Assembly: GCA_965224745.1 (NCBI GenBank)
Contig: CBDCZY010000004.1
Span: forward strand, 338,400-402,399
DNA length: 64,000 bases
Reading direction: 5' to 3'
Source: CBDCZY01 sp965224745
GTDB taxonomy: Bacteria; Pseudomonadota; Gammaproteobacteria; Methylococcales; Methylomonadaceae
Shown: positions 14,723-24,182 of the stretch, one piece after another
Layout: every line of letters starts with the position of its first letter
Numbering within the stretch: the stretch's first letter is position 1
The notes under the pieces: generated by a model
Told to the model about the DNA's origin: nothing
The model's input: only the letters and a program-made list of their open reading frames with translations
The model's database searches: none
Translations under genes and position numbers: made by a program

Positions 14723-17531
14723 TAAAGGACCTGAAACTGGTCAGTGGTTATGGTCCAAAACTCACAAGCAACCAGTTAAGGTGATTGAGGCCAAGCATTT
14801 ATGGGGTGGGTCTTATTATCATGTTTGGTTGTCACAAAGTGATGCTTTGGTAAAGGTAACTGAAAACCAATTAATTACTTTGACAGAGACATTGACCGTT
14901 ACCCCGTCACGGATCAGCTATCTGGCCAATGCAGCACGAGTCGCCGCAAGCCAACAGGAAGAAATTTTGTTGGCACCGATTAGCAGTAATGTGATTCCAC
15001 TGCCGCATCAGTTAAAAGCTTTAAATAAAGCGATTAGTACTCCACGCGTGCGTTATTTATTAGCTGATGAAGTGGGCCTGGGTAAAACCATCGAGGCCGG
15101 TCTGATCATGCGAGAACTAAAATTACGTGGATTGGTTCGGCGAATTTTGGTTGTTACTCCCAAGGGACTGGCTAGCCAATGGATCAGTGAAATGCAAACT
15201 CACTTTAGCGAAGACTTTCAATTATTGTTGCCCGGTGAGTTTGGTAACACTGTGGAAAACGCATGGGGGAAGCATGATCAGGTCATTTGCTCAATGGACT
15301 CCGTTAAACCGATTGAAAAGCGCAAGGGTTGGCGTCTCGACAAGATCAATCAGTATAACAAGCAGCGCTTTGACGACTTAATATCAGCAGGCTGGGATTT
15401 AATTGTTGTTGACGAGTCTCATCGCTTGCAGGGCAGCACCGATAAGGTTGCACGATTTAAATTAGGTCAAGGGTTGGCGGATGCTGCGCCTTATTTCCTG
15501 TTGCTCTCTGCCACACCACATCAAGGCAAATCGGACGGTTTTCAACGTCTTATGTCGCTACTGGATCGCGATGTTTTTCCTGATCAATCCAGCATTACCC
15601 AAGAACGCGTAAAACCCTACATTATTCGAACCGAGAAGCGTCAAGCAATCGATGCAGAAGGTAATGCGCTTTTTCAACCGAGAAAAACGCAATTAGTAAG
15701 TGTCGCCTGGAGTGTTGCCCATAGTCCACAAAGAGACTTATATGATGCAGTCACAGAATACGTTCGGGAAGGTTACAACCAGGCATTGGCAACCAAACAA
15801 AATGCGATTGGCTTTTTGATGATTTTAATGCAACGACTGGTTGTTTCCAGCCCAGCCGCCATTAAAGCAACGCTGCAACGTCGATTAGAAATACTCAACA
15901 AACCAATGCTTGCCGCTCAGACTACCTTGTTAACCGAGGAGGATTGGGATGAACTGGACGGACAACAGCAAGCCGATCAACTGTTGAATAGCCGAGTCAA
16001 GTCACTTAAAAACGAAATCCAAGAAGTTCAGTGGCTACTCGATTTGGCAGACCAATGTGTTCAGCGTGGTATTGATGCCAAAGCCGATGCGTTACTTGCG
16101 TGGATTACCACGCTCCAACGAGAAGAAAACGAACCTAATCTCAAAGTGCTGATTTTTACTGAATTTGTGCCGACTCAAGCGATGCTTGCTGAATTTCTTT
16201 CTGGCCGTGGCTTCTCTGTAGTAACCTTAAACGGTTCTCTGAGTATGGATGAACGCAAGCATGTTCAACAAGAATTCGCTAAAGACACTCGAATTCTCAT
16301 TTCTACAGATGCCGGTGGTGAAGGCCTTAACTTACAGTTCTGTCATGTCATTATCAATTACGATATTCCCTGGAATCCGATGCGCCTGGAGCAACGTATC
16401 GGCCGTGTCGATCGTATTGGGCAGAAAAAAGTTGTTAGAGCCCTTAATCTGGTATTTGAGGACACCGTTGAACATAGAGTTCGAGAAGTCCTTGAAGAAA
16501 AGCTGAATATCATTCTGGAAGAATTTGGTGTGGATAAAACAAGCGATGTTCTTGATTCTGCTGAGGCTGGGCATTTATTTGACGAGCTTTATACAGGAGC
16601 ATTACAAAATCCAGAGGCTATTGATGAGGAAATTGAAAAAGCTCTTCAAGAATTAAGAGAACAAGCCAAGGCCAGTCAAGAAAGCAAATATCTGTTTACA
16701 GATGATTCACCAATTGATACAGAGCAAGCAGAAGCATTAAGAAACCACCCGTTGCCCTATTGGATTGAAAGGATGACATTAAGTTTTCTAGAACAGGCAG
16801 AAGCAGCATCAGTAGATAAAACAAAAAATGGCTGGCGACTCTATTGGCCTGATGGAGAGACCTGGGAAAACTGTATTTTTTCAAACAGCCAAGCTGAAGA
16901 AGACCAGAGCGTTCAACATGTCACGCTGGATATTCCTAAAATTCGGGATTTAGTACAAGATCTACCTGTCTGGATTTCAGTTCAGCCCATCCCAAGTGTC
17001 AGTATCCCAACCATTCCAGATTCGGTCGATGGCTTTTGGTCATTATGGAAAATATCTCTTGAATCATTTGACGATCAAGATGGATATCAGGCAAGTACAA
17101 AGCAAGTGTTCTTTCCTGTTTATCACACGGATGATGGAAAATGTTTTCCGGCAACAGCAAAACGAGTTTGGGAAGCACTGTTAAGCAATGATGAAGTTGT
17201 TCATAACGCAGAACATACCAATACCGAAGGTGTGTTTGATGATGCCAGGCAACATGCTGAAGTTGTCGGCACGGAATTGTTTAATTTGCTCAAGCAAAAA
17301 CATACCGATGCATTAGCGATTGAAAAAGAAAAATCTGAATATGGTTTTACTGCTAGACGCAGGGCTATTGAATGTATTGGCTTGGAAGAAGTTCAAAACT
17401 TCAGACTTGCCAGGCTGGAAAATGACATTAAAGAATGGCAACAATCATTTGATCAAAGTCAACAGGTAGTTCCTGAATTATCTGCAGTGTTGATTTTGTC
17501 CATCTCACCAAACGGCGACAACAATGGCTAA
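14715..17531 (+). CDS. brxHII: BREX type 3 SNF2-type helicase BrxHII
   Basis: About 938 residues from ATG 14715. A longer frame opens at 14649, but the extra codons only translate the repeat, and AAGGGGGGA lies just before 14715. SF2/SNF2 motifs in order: ADEVGLGKTIEAG (motif I), VVDESHRLQG (DESH, II), LLSATPHQGKSD (III), ISTDAGGEGLNLQ (V) and RLEQRIGRVDRIGQ (VI). It is a DNA translocase of the DrmD/BrxHII type. It overlaps pglZ by 8 bases. No frameshift was seen. Its transcription must now pass through the ISKra4-like element and the DUF559 cassette. Confidence 0.9.
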   Translation: MSSKGPETGQWLWSKTHKQPVKVIEAKHLWGGSYYHVWLSQSDALVKVTENQLITLTETLTVTPSRISYLANAARVAASQQEEILLAPISSNVIPLPHQLKALNKAISTPRVRYLLADEVGLGKTIEAGLIMRELKLRGLVRRILVVTPKGLASQWISEMQTHFSEDFQLLLPGEFGNTVENAWGKHDQVICSMDSVKPIEKRKGWRLDKINQYNKQRFDDLISAGWDLIVVDESHRLQGSTDKVARFKLGQGLADAAPYFLLLSATPHQGKSDGFQRLMSLLDRDVFPDQSSITQERVKPYIIRTEKRQAIDAEGNALFQPRKTQLVSVAWSVAHSPQRDLYDAVTEYVREGYNQALATKQNAIGFLMILMQRLVVSSPAAIKATLQRRLEILNKPMLAAQTTLLTEEDWDELDGQQQADQLLNSRVKSLKNEIQEVQWLLDLADQCVQRGIDAKADALLAWITTLQREENEPNLKVLIFTEFVPTQAMLAEFLSGRGFSVVTLNGSLSMDERKHVQQEFAKDTRILISTDAGGEGLNLQFCHVIINYDIPWNPMRLEQRIGRVDRIGQKKVVRALNLVFEDTVEHRVREVLEEKLNIILEEFGVDKTSDVLDSAEAGHLFDELYTGALQNPEAIDEEIEKALQELREQAKASQESKYLFTDDSPIDTEQAEALRNHPLPYWIERMTLSFLEQAEAASVDKTKNGWRLYWPDGETWENCIFSNSQAEEDQSVQHVTLDIPKIRDLVQDLPVWISVQPIPSVSIPTIPDSVDGFWSLWKISLESFDDQDGYQASTKQVFFPVYHTDDGKCFPATAKRVWEALLSNDEVVHNAEHTNTEGVFDDARQHAEVVGTELFNLLKQKHTDALAIEKEKSEYGFTARRRAIECIGLEEVQNFRLARLENDIKEWQQSFDQSQQVVPELSAVLILSISPNGDNNG

Positions 17532-19548
17532 CCCCGTTGTTGTAACAACTCGTTGGAGAAACGCTGTACTTAATGAGCTCGAACCGGGGCTTGCTGACTG
17601 TTTCATCGTTGAGGATCCAGACCGGCTAATGACGGAACCCGGTATTCAGGAAGTTTTAATTGATAGAGGCTTTGAATTTTATCCGTTCGACAACTCTATT
17701 GAGCTGCGTTATTTTTATGAATTGAAAGTTCGCAATAAAGGTAGCAAAGAATTAGCTGAACCACTCGTAATCAGTATCGATACAGATTACGCTTCCGTTG
17801 GTGATCTTCCATTTGATATTACCAAGCGCTCAAGAGTGGTGAGTCTGTCGCTAGATGACTGTTTTCCAGATCTGTTTCATGAAGTATTGAAATGTCTTGA
17901 GCCAGAAGAGCTGGATACGCTTGAACAGGCGATTACAGAATATACACCGGGGAAATTGGGTGATACAGCAAGTCGTGATTTTGTACTACGACATATCTAC
18001 CAGGTAGCACCTGAAGTTATTCAAACACCTGCTGATTTACTTCGTACCCTTTTACGTATCCACTATCGTGATATTGTTCTTCCTGATCTGCTCAAACTAC
18101 GATTAATCGATCTGTTAAGTAAAAATCCCCAATTTCATAACTGGCCGCTTAAAACTATTATTGAGAACCGCCAATCATTTTTTTGCTTTCTGGAGGAGCA
18201 TTGGTCGGAATATGTGAATGCTGTCAAGCGGTCACAAGCTCAAGGCTCTAAAGAACCTCCTGTTGAGTATTCTGTTCAACCAGATAAATCATCAGTCATT
18301 ATTTTGCCATATGGTCACGATGATGTTCGCGTATATATTGATAATTTATTTCTTGAGGGTTTTTTAAAACCCATAGAAATTGATGACCCAAAACAATTAT
18401 CAAACCACTGGAGCTTGGTCGGCGTTAAACTAGGTCCTGAAAAAGAGAGCAAAAAAAGGCTATCAGGGCTGATTACGCTCTGCCATGATACCTTGCCCGA
18501 AGAAGATGCCAGACATCAGGTTTGGCTTCAATTTGCCTTTCGTTGGGCTGAGTTATGTGCCATCTATCATTCCCACAATGGCATTGTAAACAAATCAACA
18601 ATTACTGAATTACGAAAACTGATTGATGCTCAGTTTAAAAACTGGATGCTAAAAAAATACAATAGTCTTCATAATCATCCACCAATGCCTCCGGTTATGC
18701 TTCACCATATACCGAGAAACATGGCTCGTGAAATAGAATCTTCGTCGCATGCAAAATCTGCACTAATACTTATCGATGGGTTAGCGCTTGATCAATGGGT
18801 GACGCTGCGTAACGGCATGGATATTTCACACAGACTGACTGAATCGTCTGTTTTTGCGTGGGTGCCGACACTAACTTCAGTTTCGCGACAAGCTTTATTC
18901 TCAGCTAAATCGCCTTATCAATTCGCCAAGACAATCCATACAACCAGCTCAGAACCCAAAGCTTGGCAGCAATACTGGTTAGAGCATGGGCTTGATAGCT
19001 CTGAGATTTTTTATCGGAAAAGCCTTGGTACAGACGACGATATTTTGGTACTAATTGATCAACTATCCGACCATAGACTTCGATCTGTTGGACTCGTGAT
19101 TAATACTGTTGATGACATCATGCACGGGATGAAACTCGGTTCAGAAGGAATGCATAATCAAATTGATGTCTGGGCAAATAAGGGTTACTTATCACAACTG
19201 ATTGAAGCCTTGATCGGCTATGGTTTTACGATTCATCTAACTTCTGATCACGGCAATGTTGAGGCATTGGGTTGTGGAAAAATTAATGAAGGTGCTGTGG
19301 CCGACACACGAGGAGAAAGAACACGTGTTTATCAAACCGAAGCCTTACGAACTGAAGTTGAAAAAACAATTAAACTCAAATCGCAAAACGCCATACCATG
19401 GCCTCAGATTGGTTTGCCATCTGATTATTGGCCTATTGTTATGTCAGGCCGTGAAGCCTTTGTAGCAAAAAATGAAAAAATTGTAGGACATGGTGGTATT
19501 TCTATTGAAGAAGTCATTGTGCCCTATATTAAAATAAGTAGAGAATAA
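17524..19548 (+). CDS. pglZ: BREX type 3 PglZ, alkaline-phosphatase-superfamily protein
   Basis: 674 residues. The C-terminal half carries the PglZ phosphatase-like core: ALILIDGLALDQW near residue 418, a metal-site segment VDDIMHGM near 538, HLTSDHGNVEALG near 570 and GHGGISIEEVIVP at the end. PglZ is the hallmark gene shared by all BREX types and is required for defence. ATG 17524 overlaps the brxHII stop; its own TAA is directly followed by the brxA ATG, so brxHII, pglZ and brxA are translationally coupled. Confidence 0.92.
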   Translation: MANPVVVTTRWRNAVLNELEPGLADCFIVEDPDRLMTEPGIQEVLIDRGFEFYPFDNSIELRYFYELKVRNKGSKELAEPLVISIDTDYASVGDLPFDITKRSRVVSLSLDDCFPDLFHEVLKCLEPEELDTLEQAITEYTPGKLGDTASRDFVLRHIYQVAPEVIQTPADLLRTLLRIHYRDIVLPDLLKLRLIDLLSKNPQFHNWPLKTIIENRQSFFCFLEEHWSEYVNAVKRSQAQGSKEPPVEYSVQPDKSSVIILPYGHDDVRVYIDNLFLEGFLKPIEIDDPKQLSNHWSLVGVKLGPEKESKKRLSGLITLCHDTLPEEDARHQVWLQFAFRWAELCAIYHSHNGIVNKSTITELRKLIDAQFKNWMLKKYNSLHNHPPMPPVMLHHIPRNMAREIESSSHAKSALILIDGLALDQWVTLRNGMDISHRLTESSVFAWVPTLTSVSRQALFSAKSPYQFAKTIHTTSSEPKAWQQYWLEHGLDSSEIFYRKSLGTDDDILVLIDQLSDHRLRSVGLVINTVDDIMHGMKLGSEGMHNQIDVWANKGYLSQLIEALIGYGFTIHLTSDHGNVEALGCGKINEGAVADTRGERTRVYQTEALRTEVEKTIKLKSQNAIPWPQIGLPSDYWPIVMSGREAFVAKNEKIVGHGGISIEEVIVPYIKISRE

Positions 19549-20274
19549 ATGAATAAGAATCAACCGTTAGTCGGTTTCGATCGATACATAGCCTTTGAAT
19601 GGCTAGAAAAGACTGCTCACTGGGTAATGGAAGGAAATAGTACAAAAGAAATGCATGAATTTATAGATGATTATCTACTAACGTTTATCTCTGGTGAAAC
19701 AAGTAAAAGAAAAACAAAAAATGTTTTATTTGGTGCTTGGGTTAATTCAGATTTAAAAAATGGAGATTTTAAAGAACAAGCAAAAAAACTTTATCAAACG
19801 ACTTCGAAAAATGAACGTATTGCTATCCATTACGGAATGATTATCGCGAGTTATCCTTTTTTTTTATCGCTCAGCAAAGTATTAGGGCGTTTATTTAAAT
19901 TGCAGGATGATGTTTCTCGTAAAGAATTTTATAGACGTTGTATTGAGGTTCATGGTGATAGAGATAGTATAAAAAGAGCAGCAGCAAGGTATTTACAAAG
20001 TTTAGTTGAATGGAGATTACTAGATGGCTCTGAAAAAGGGACTGTAAAGCCTTTCAGCAAAATATGCTTAGAAAATCCGGTGTTGGTAACATGGCTTTTA
20101 TCATCAGTAATTTTTAGTTGTGGCAAGGATAGGCTTTCTGTAGATGATATTGTTTCTGATCCTGCCTGGTTCCCCTTTGAAATAACCTATAGTGCGTTTC
20201 AAATAGGGCAAGCACCTTTGTTGGAAGTTGATCATCAGAGTGCAGGGAGTACTTTAATTTCATTGAGGAAGTAA
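19549..20274 (+). CDS. brxA: BREX type 3 BrxA-like protein (DUF1819-type)
   Basis: 241 residues starting directly at the base after the pglZ stop. Helical and basic. The stretch RAAARYLQSLVEWRLLDG near residues 144-161 resembles a winged-helix DNA-binding part, and the C-terminus ends in a beta-rich tail. The position as last gene after pglZ matches BrxA in type 3 BREX, a small DNA-binding NusB-like protein in other BREX types. I assign it by position plus general similarity, with less certainty than pglZ or brxC. Confidence 0.75.
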   Translation: MNKNQPLVGFDRYIAFEWLEKTAHWVMEGNSTKEMHEFIDDYLLTFISGETSKRKTKNVLFGAWVNSDLKNGDFKEQAKKLYQTTSKNERIAIHYGMIIASYPFFLSLSKVLGRLFKLQDDVSRKEFYRRCIEVHGDRDSIKRAAARYLQSLVEWRLLDGSEKGTVKPFSKICLENPVLVTWLLSSVIFSCGKDRLSVDDIVSDPAWFPFEITYSAFQIGQAPLLEVDHQSAGSTLISLRK

Positions 20275-20416
20275 TGTCGAATAGTGTATGGCAATATACT
20301 ACGAAGGGAAATATTATTACGGGTTAAGAGGTAAGCAACAGTTGAGAATTAATATGATTTATACATTTGACATGTTTAGGAATGTATCAACATATCATTA
20401 ATTATTGAAGAGCAGT

Positions 20417-22723
20417 TTAATGTAAATTCCGCAGCGCACTTAGCGACTCTTTGTCTTGATCTTGCTGACGTTTTTGCTTTTCGAAAGAATTAAAATTCTT
20501 AGTACAAACCAAAGTTTGTGGCGAGCCTTTTCTTTCTGTGACATGAGTCATGTCGCATTGATGTTTGGTAATCTGCTGGTGAAGGTGTTGTCGTCGATCT
20601 TTTCGAATGCGAAATCGATGAATTTGTTCTTGTGAGTTTAGCATGAAAGTGGCTAATTCCTGGCAGTCAGCACAATGGCATGATAATTCGGTAAACTGCG
20701 ACCAGTCAGTTGGTTTTTCTACCGGAATGGCGGTTGTTGTCTCCAAAAACTTGATGCAATGCGACAATAATTCTTTAAAAGAAGGGCTACTTATTTTTTC
20801 TTGCTCGATCCAGCTGTGAATACGAGTTAAGGCAGGTATGATAATTGAACGAATATTGAAAAATTGTTCATTTACGATAACTTTAGCGATTAGATCTTCA
20901 AGGAGAGAATTGTCGTCAAGTGCTGAAGCTGATTTAAAAACCGACTCTATCAAGGCTATACTAAGCGTTGCGTCTGCACATCTAAAATTACCAAGGGGAG
21001 GCGAAGAGTGCCAGTAGTTTAATGTTGATAAGATGTTTTGTATCAATTCACAATAAATTGGCAGATTAGCAGCGCCATCAGTGGAAACACCCCTCTGGAA
21101 ATAGATGGTTTTTTCCAGGATGTGGGAAAATTTAACAACACTGATAAATTCGGTTGCGGAAGACATTGCTTTGAGTTGATCTTTTACAACGTCCAATCCG
21201 TACCGTTGACTCAGCCTTACTATTTCATCGCTTTCATAGCCAGTGTATTCCGTTAAGAATATCGAATTTAAGAACTGCTTGATTAAATCAAGGCTATCGA
21301 TATGAAGCAATAAGCGGAAAAATAATCCAACTAAGTTGTCCTTTTCCTCTTTGAAGTCAGCAATATATGGTGTATTAGTTTGGTGCCAATTTAGTAAGAT
21401 TTGTTGGGCAAAAGTTTGACAATCATGGTGTTCTTTGGAATTTTTTGGACTGCCCATATCTAACCAGGCCGTTACCATCGATTCTAGTCTCGGTAAACTA
21501 CTTTCCTGTCCGGGTTGTGCCAGTAACGTATAATGTCGTTTAACTGGCCAAAGAATGAATGCAGCACGATGATACCATCTATCCATGGTGGCTCCAGTGT
21601 TGCCGGTAGGGCCTTCCACTTCTTGTTGATCTGGCTCCCCTTCGCCGAGAGGTGAACCGGTGATGATTTCGTTTTCGTCTATCTGCAGTTCTCCATAATT
21701 TAGTTTATCGCCTTGCATGCTAACCCAGTGATTTATGGTTAATGAAGAGTCATAAATTTCTCCCATTTCATAATCGTCTTCATCTTCCACAGCACCATAC
21801 CAATAGTTCTTGCCATAGTTGCCTTCAGCATCGCCTGATTCCCATAATGTAACAAGTCCCAAGTGAGCCACGCATTCAGCCATTTCAGCCGCTTGGGTTA
21901 TGGCGTCCGCTTGAGATTTATCTAAATTTTTTAAGTCTTGGAAACATAACCCCGCTTGACTATAACGATGCTTGAAAAGAACGGCTAGTTTTTCTGGTAA
22001 TTCCTGATGTGTCCACTCTTTGAGGGTTTGAGCTAACTCTGTAACGATGTGACTATTTTTAGGTGCAGTAGGCCTGGGCTGTTCACAGGCTAGAGCGAGG
22101 TTATACACTAGACACAATCGATACCCACTGATTACTGGTTTAATTTCATGTTGGCAATCGGCATAAAAGGCGGTGTACTGAATGCTTTGACTACTCTTAT
22201 CGCCACCAAAATCAATGCTGAGTTGTTGATTGTCATGTTCAACGATCAGGTTGCCGCCGTCATGTTGAGAAGGTAGTACGATAACTAAGGTTGCGAACAT
22301 TCTTTCTACTTTTTCGGTGTCGCGATGCTGAACAAAAAAATCACCTGGTTGGTAAAGTAAAAGTTTATAAATTTCATGAATGACATTAGATTCAGCCAAG
22401 CCGAGTTGTTCTTTGATCCTTTCTACAAGTTGATTTATTATGTTTTGCCAATCTGGATTGTTGAGTTTGAATTGCGATGGTTGTAGTTCCCAAACGCATC
22501 TAACTTGGGTATCAATCACGGTTTGTTCACCTAAGCCAAAAGGTGCTTGTTGGCATTGACTGATAATGTCTTTGGCCTGATTTTCAATAAGGGGGAGGGC
22601 TATTGTGCCGATGTTTTCGATTTCTAGCCCTGGGAAACAAGGGTCGATGGTACCATGCGTACAAAAATCGCCGGGTTGATCAATTTGGCTTAAAGTCTGT
22701 AAAAGTTGATTTTGGATCGACAT
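20417..22723 (-). CDS. Large 2-oxoglutarate/Fe(II)-dependent oxygenase domain protein
   Basis: 768 residues. The N-terminal ~220 form a prolyl-4-hydroxylase-like 2OG oxygenase: QHRDTEKVERMFATLVIVLP gives the HxD pair, DCQHEIKPV the distal histidine, and SGYRLCLVYNL the 2OG-binding arginine. The remaining ~550 residues are helical with no domain I know, ending in a cysteine/histidine segment (SCHCADCQEL) and a basic glutamine-rich tail. The substrate is unknown. It lies convergent to brxA, 143 bases away, and may be a passenger of the defence island or a native gene. Confidence 0.8.
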   Translation of the reverse strand: MSIQNQLLQTLSQIDQPGDFCTHGTIDPCFPGLEIENIGTIALPLIENQAKDIISQCQQAPFGLGEQTVIDTQVRCVWELQPSQFKLNNPDWQNIINQLVERIKEQLGLAESNVIHEIYKLLLYQPGDFFVQHRDTEKVERMFATLVIVLPSQHDGGNLIVEHDNQQLSIDFGGDKSSQSIQYTAFYADCQHEIKPVISGYRLCLVYNLALACEQPRPTAPKNSHIVTELAQTLKEWTHQELPEKLAVLFKHRYSQAGLCFQDLKNLDKSQADAITQAAEMAECVAHLGLVTLWESGDAEGNYGKNYWYGAVEDEDDYEMGEIYDSSLTINHWVSMQGDKLNYGELQIDENEIITGSPLGEGEPDQQEVEGPTGNTGATMDRWYHRAAFILWPVKRHYTLLAQPGQESSLPRLESMVTAWLDMGSPKNSKEHHDCQTFAQQILLNWHQTNTPYIADFKEEKDNLVGLFFRLLLHIDSLDLIKQFLNSIFLTEYTGYESDEIVRLSQRYGLDVVKDQLKAMSSATEFISVVKFSHILEKTIYFQRGVSTDGAANLPIYCELIQNILSTLNYWHSSPPLGNFRCADATLSIALIESVFKSASALDDNSLLEDLIAKVIVNEQFFNIRSIIIPALTRIHSWIEQEKISSPSFKELLSHCIKFLETTTAIPVEKPTDWSQFTELSCHCADCQELATFMLNSQEQIHRFRIRKDRRQHLHQQITKHQCDMTHVTERKGSPQTLVCTKNFNSFEKQKRQQDQDKESLSALRNLH

Positions 22724-22999
22724 ATCAATGTATACACTCGTTCTTTTGAAGGCATTTAGAGTCTAATAATAAAACACAACTTATTAATATTGCTGTAATA
22801 TAAAGGTATTTCTGGTGTAATAGTGCACATAAATAAAACAGGCTCATCTTACCAAAATCCGTGCACCTCTGATCTGATATTGTTGCTCCAAACAACTTAC
22901 AATTGTTGAATTTGACTGGCCTTTCCAAACGGTTTTGATGAAAACACCTTGGGATGAATAGGCGGAAGGTTATTACCAAGGGCTTTCGGCTGAAACAGG

Positions 23000-23230
23000 T
23001 CGCTCTGCAAAAGATGCACATTGAGTGATCGGTGCTGTGATTATCAAACAGAAACGCAGTCTTTCAGATTAGGAGATGTTCTTCAGTTTCAGGAAAACCC
23101 GTCTATGCAATACTTCGTCGTTCTGGCGGGGTTATCAAATGGAAGCGCAGTTCGCGCCTTCATTCAGTGTTTGAGCGTTTTCATCAAGCCGTTATTGATG
23201 CACATGATGGCGAAAATGAAACAATAAAGT
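23000..23230 (+). pseudogene. IS4/IS5-superfamily (IS1182-like) transposase N-terminal fragment
   Basis: Pieces in different frames spell IGAVIIKQKRSLSD, then FQENPSMQYFVVLAG, which matches the pattern IKHLxxLSDRxTVxxIxENPYMQYFLGL of these transposases' N-termini. At least one frameshift and a stop separate the parts, and nothing of the catalytic domain follows. It is a dead remnant. Confidence 0.5.
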
Positions 23231-23639
23231 TTGGACCTGGGAACAAGAAATCCTGCCGGTGCTTCGATGTTTTTCTTCTCCGGTCAATATGACGAATAGA
23301 AGAATCCGTTCCGGATACTTACGAGAGAAATAATTCGCGACAATCGCTTGTATCGCTATTTTGTAAGTAAATTCAATCGTTTGCATATGGGGTCTATGGG
23401 TCTATTGTCCTTCTCGTCCATTACCATCCTTTGCGGTTTTCGTTTCTCACCGATAGTGCCCTAAATAGACTGCTTCGTCGCCTGTCCTGGTTATAATTTC
23501 TATTTCCCAGTTTGGTTTTTTCATCAACTCCTTCTCATATACCACTACGCCACAGGAGTTGTATGGATTAAATGGAGTAACGGTCAATAAATCTAGGTGT
23601 TGATTTAGCAACTCCTATTGACTATGGGTATTACAGGGA

Positions 23640-24029
23640 AAAGGAAGTCAAATTTCCTAACCTTCTCATGGTTCGAGCACCTTGGTTAAAAAATCATTTT
23701 CCTTCGTTAACTGAACGAGTCTTCGTTTGCAGGGCTTTCAATTCGGCTTCCTGGTCTTTGTGGTGTTCAATACCTGAGTCGAATAGACTGATCATGTTTT
23801 CCTTGAGTTGATTACGCCAAGTTTGTATCTGATTTACATGGACGTCATATTCACTGGTTACTTGTACCAGTGCCTTTTCTCCTCTTAAGGTCACGAAAGT
23901 TGCTTTGGTTTTAAGCATGCTGAGTGGTTCCTTCTCATTTTTTGCATTTTCTGTTTCCTCCTCTACTAATGAAAATCTAACAGAAAATACATTTATGCTA
24001 TTGCCTTGATTTTGGAGGCCACTTCTCAT
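23640..24029 (-). pseudogene. IS3-family OrfA remnant
   Basis: The longest open part (23694-24029) includes KATFVTLRGEKALVQVTSEY followed by DVHVNQIQTWRNQLKE and SLFDSG. This matches the helix-turn-helix OrfA pattern (xKVALxAIRGEKTLAELAxxYxVHPxQIxxWKxQL). The first ~38 codons of the frame do not fit. Downstream, an ENDFLTKVL-like end is out of frame, and OrfB is missing. It is not functional. Confidence 0.65.
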
Positions 24030-24182
24030 TTCACATTTTTACTAAGTATATTTTAAGTTATTGATCTATTGTTAAATAAACAACCCGTGATAATTTTAAA
24101 ATTTTTGTATTTATATTAAACAGTTGCTCTGTATGAAATAACTTCATTGGGTAGCTAATTTATATCTAAGGTTTTCCAAAAG

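Larger units (their letters stand above)
22724..24182. other. Gene-poor stretch with transposase debris
   Basis: No intact gene is visible over about 1.46 kb. Two decayed transposase traces are listed separately. The remaining sequence, including 23231-23630, shows only short frames with many stops. Confidence 0.6.

Noticed and set aside
22725..23021. 98-codon minus-strand ORF upstream of the oxygenase gene
   Set aside because: Cysteine/phenylalanine-rich random-looking sequence over transposase debris, with no credible ribosome binding site.
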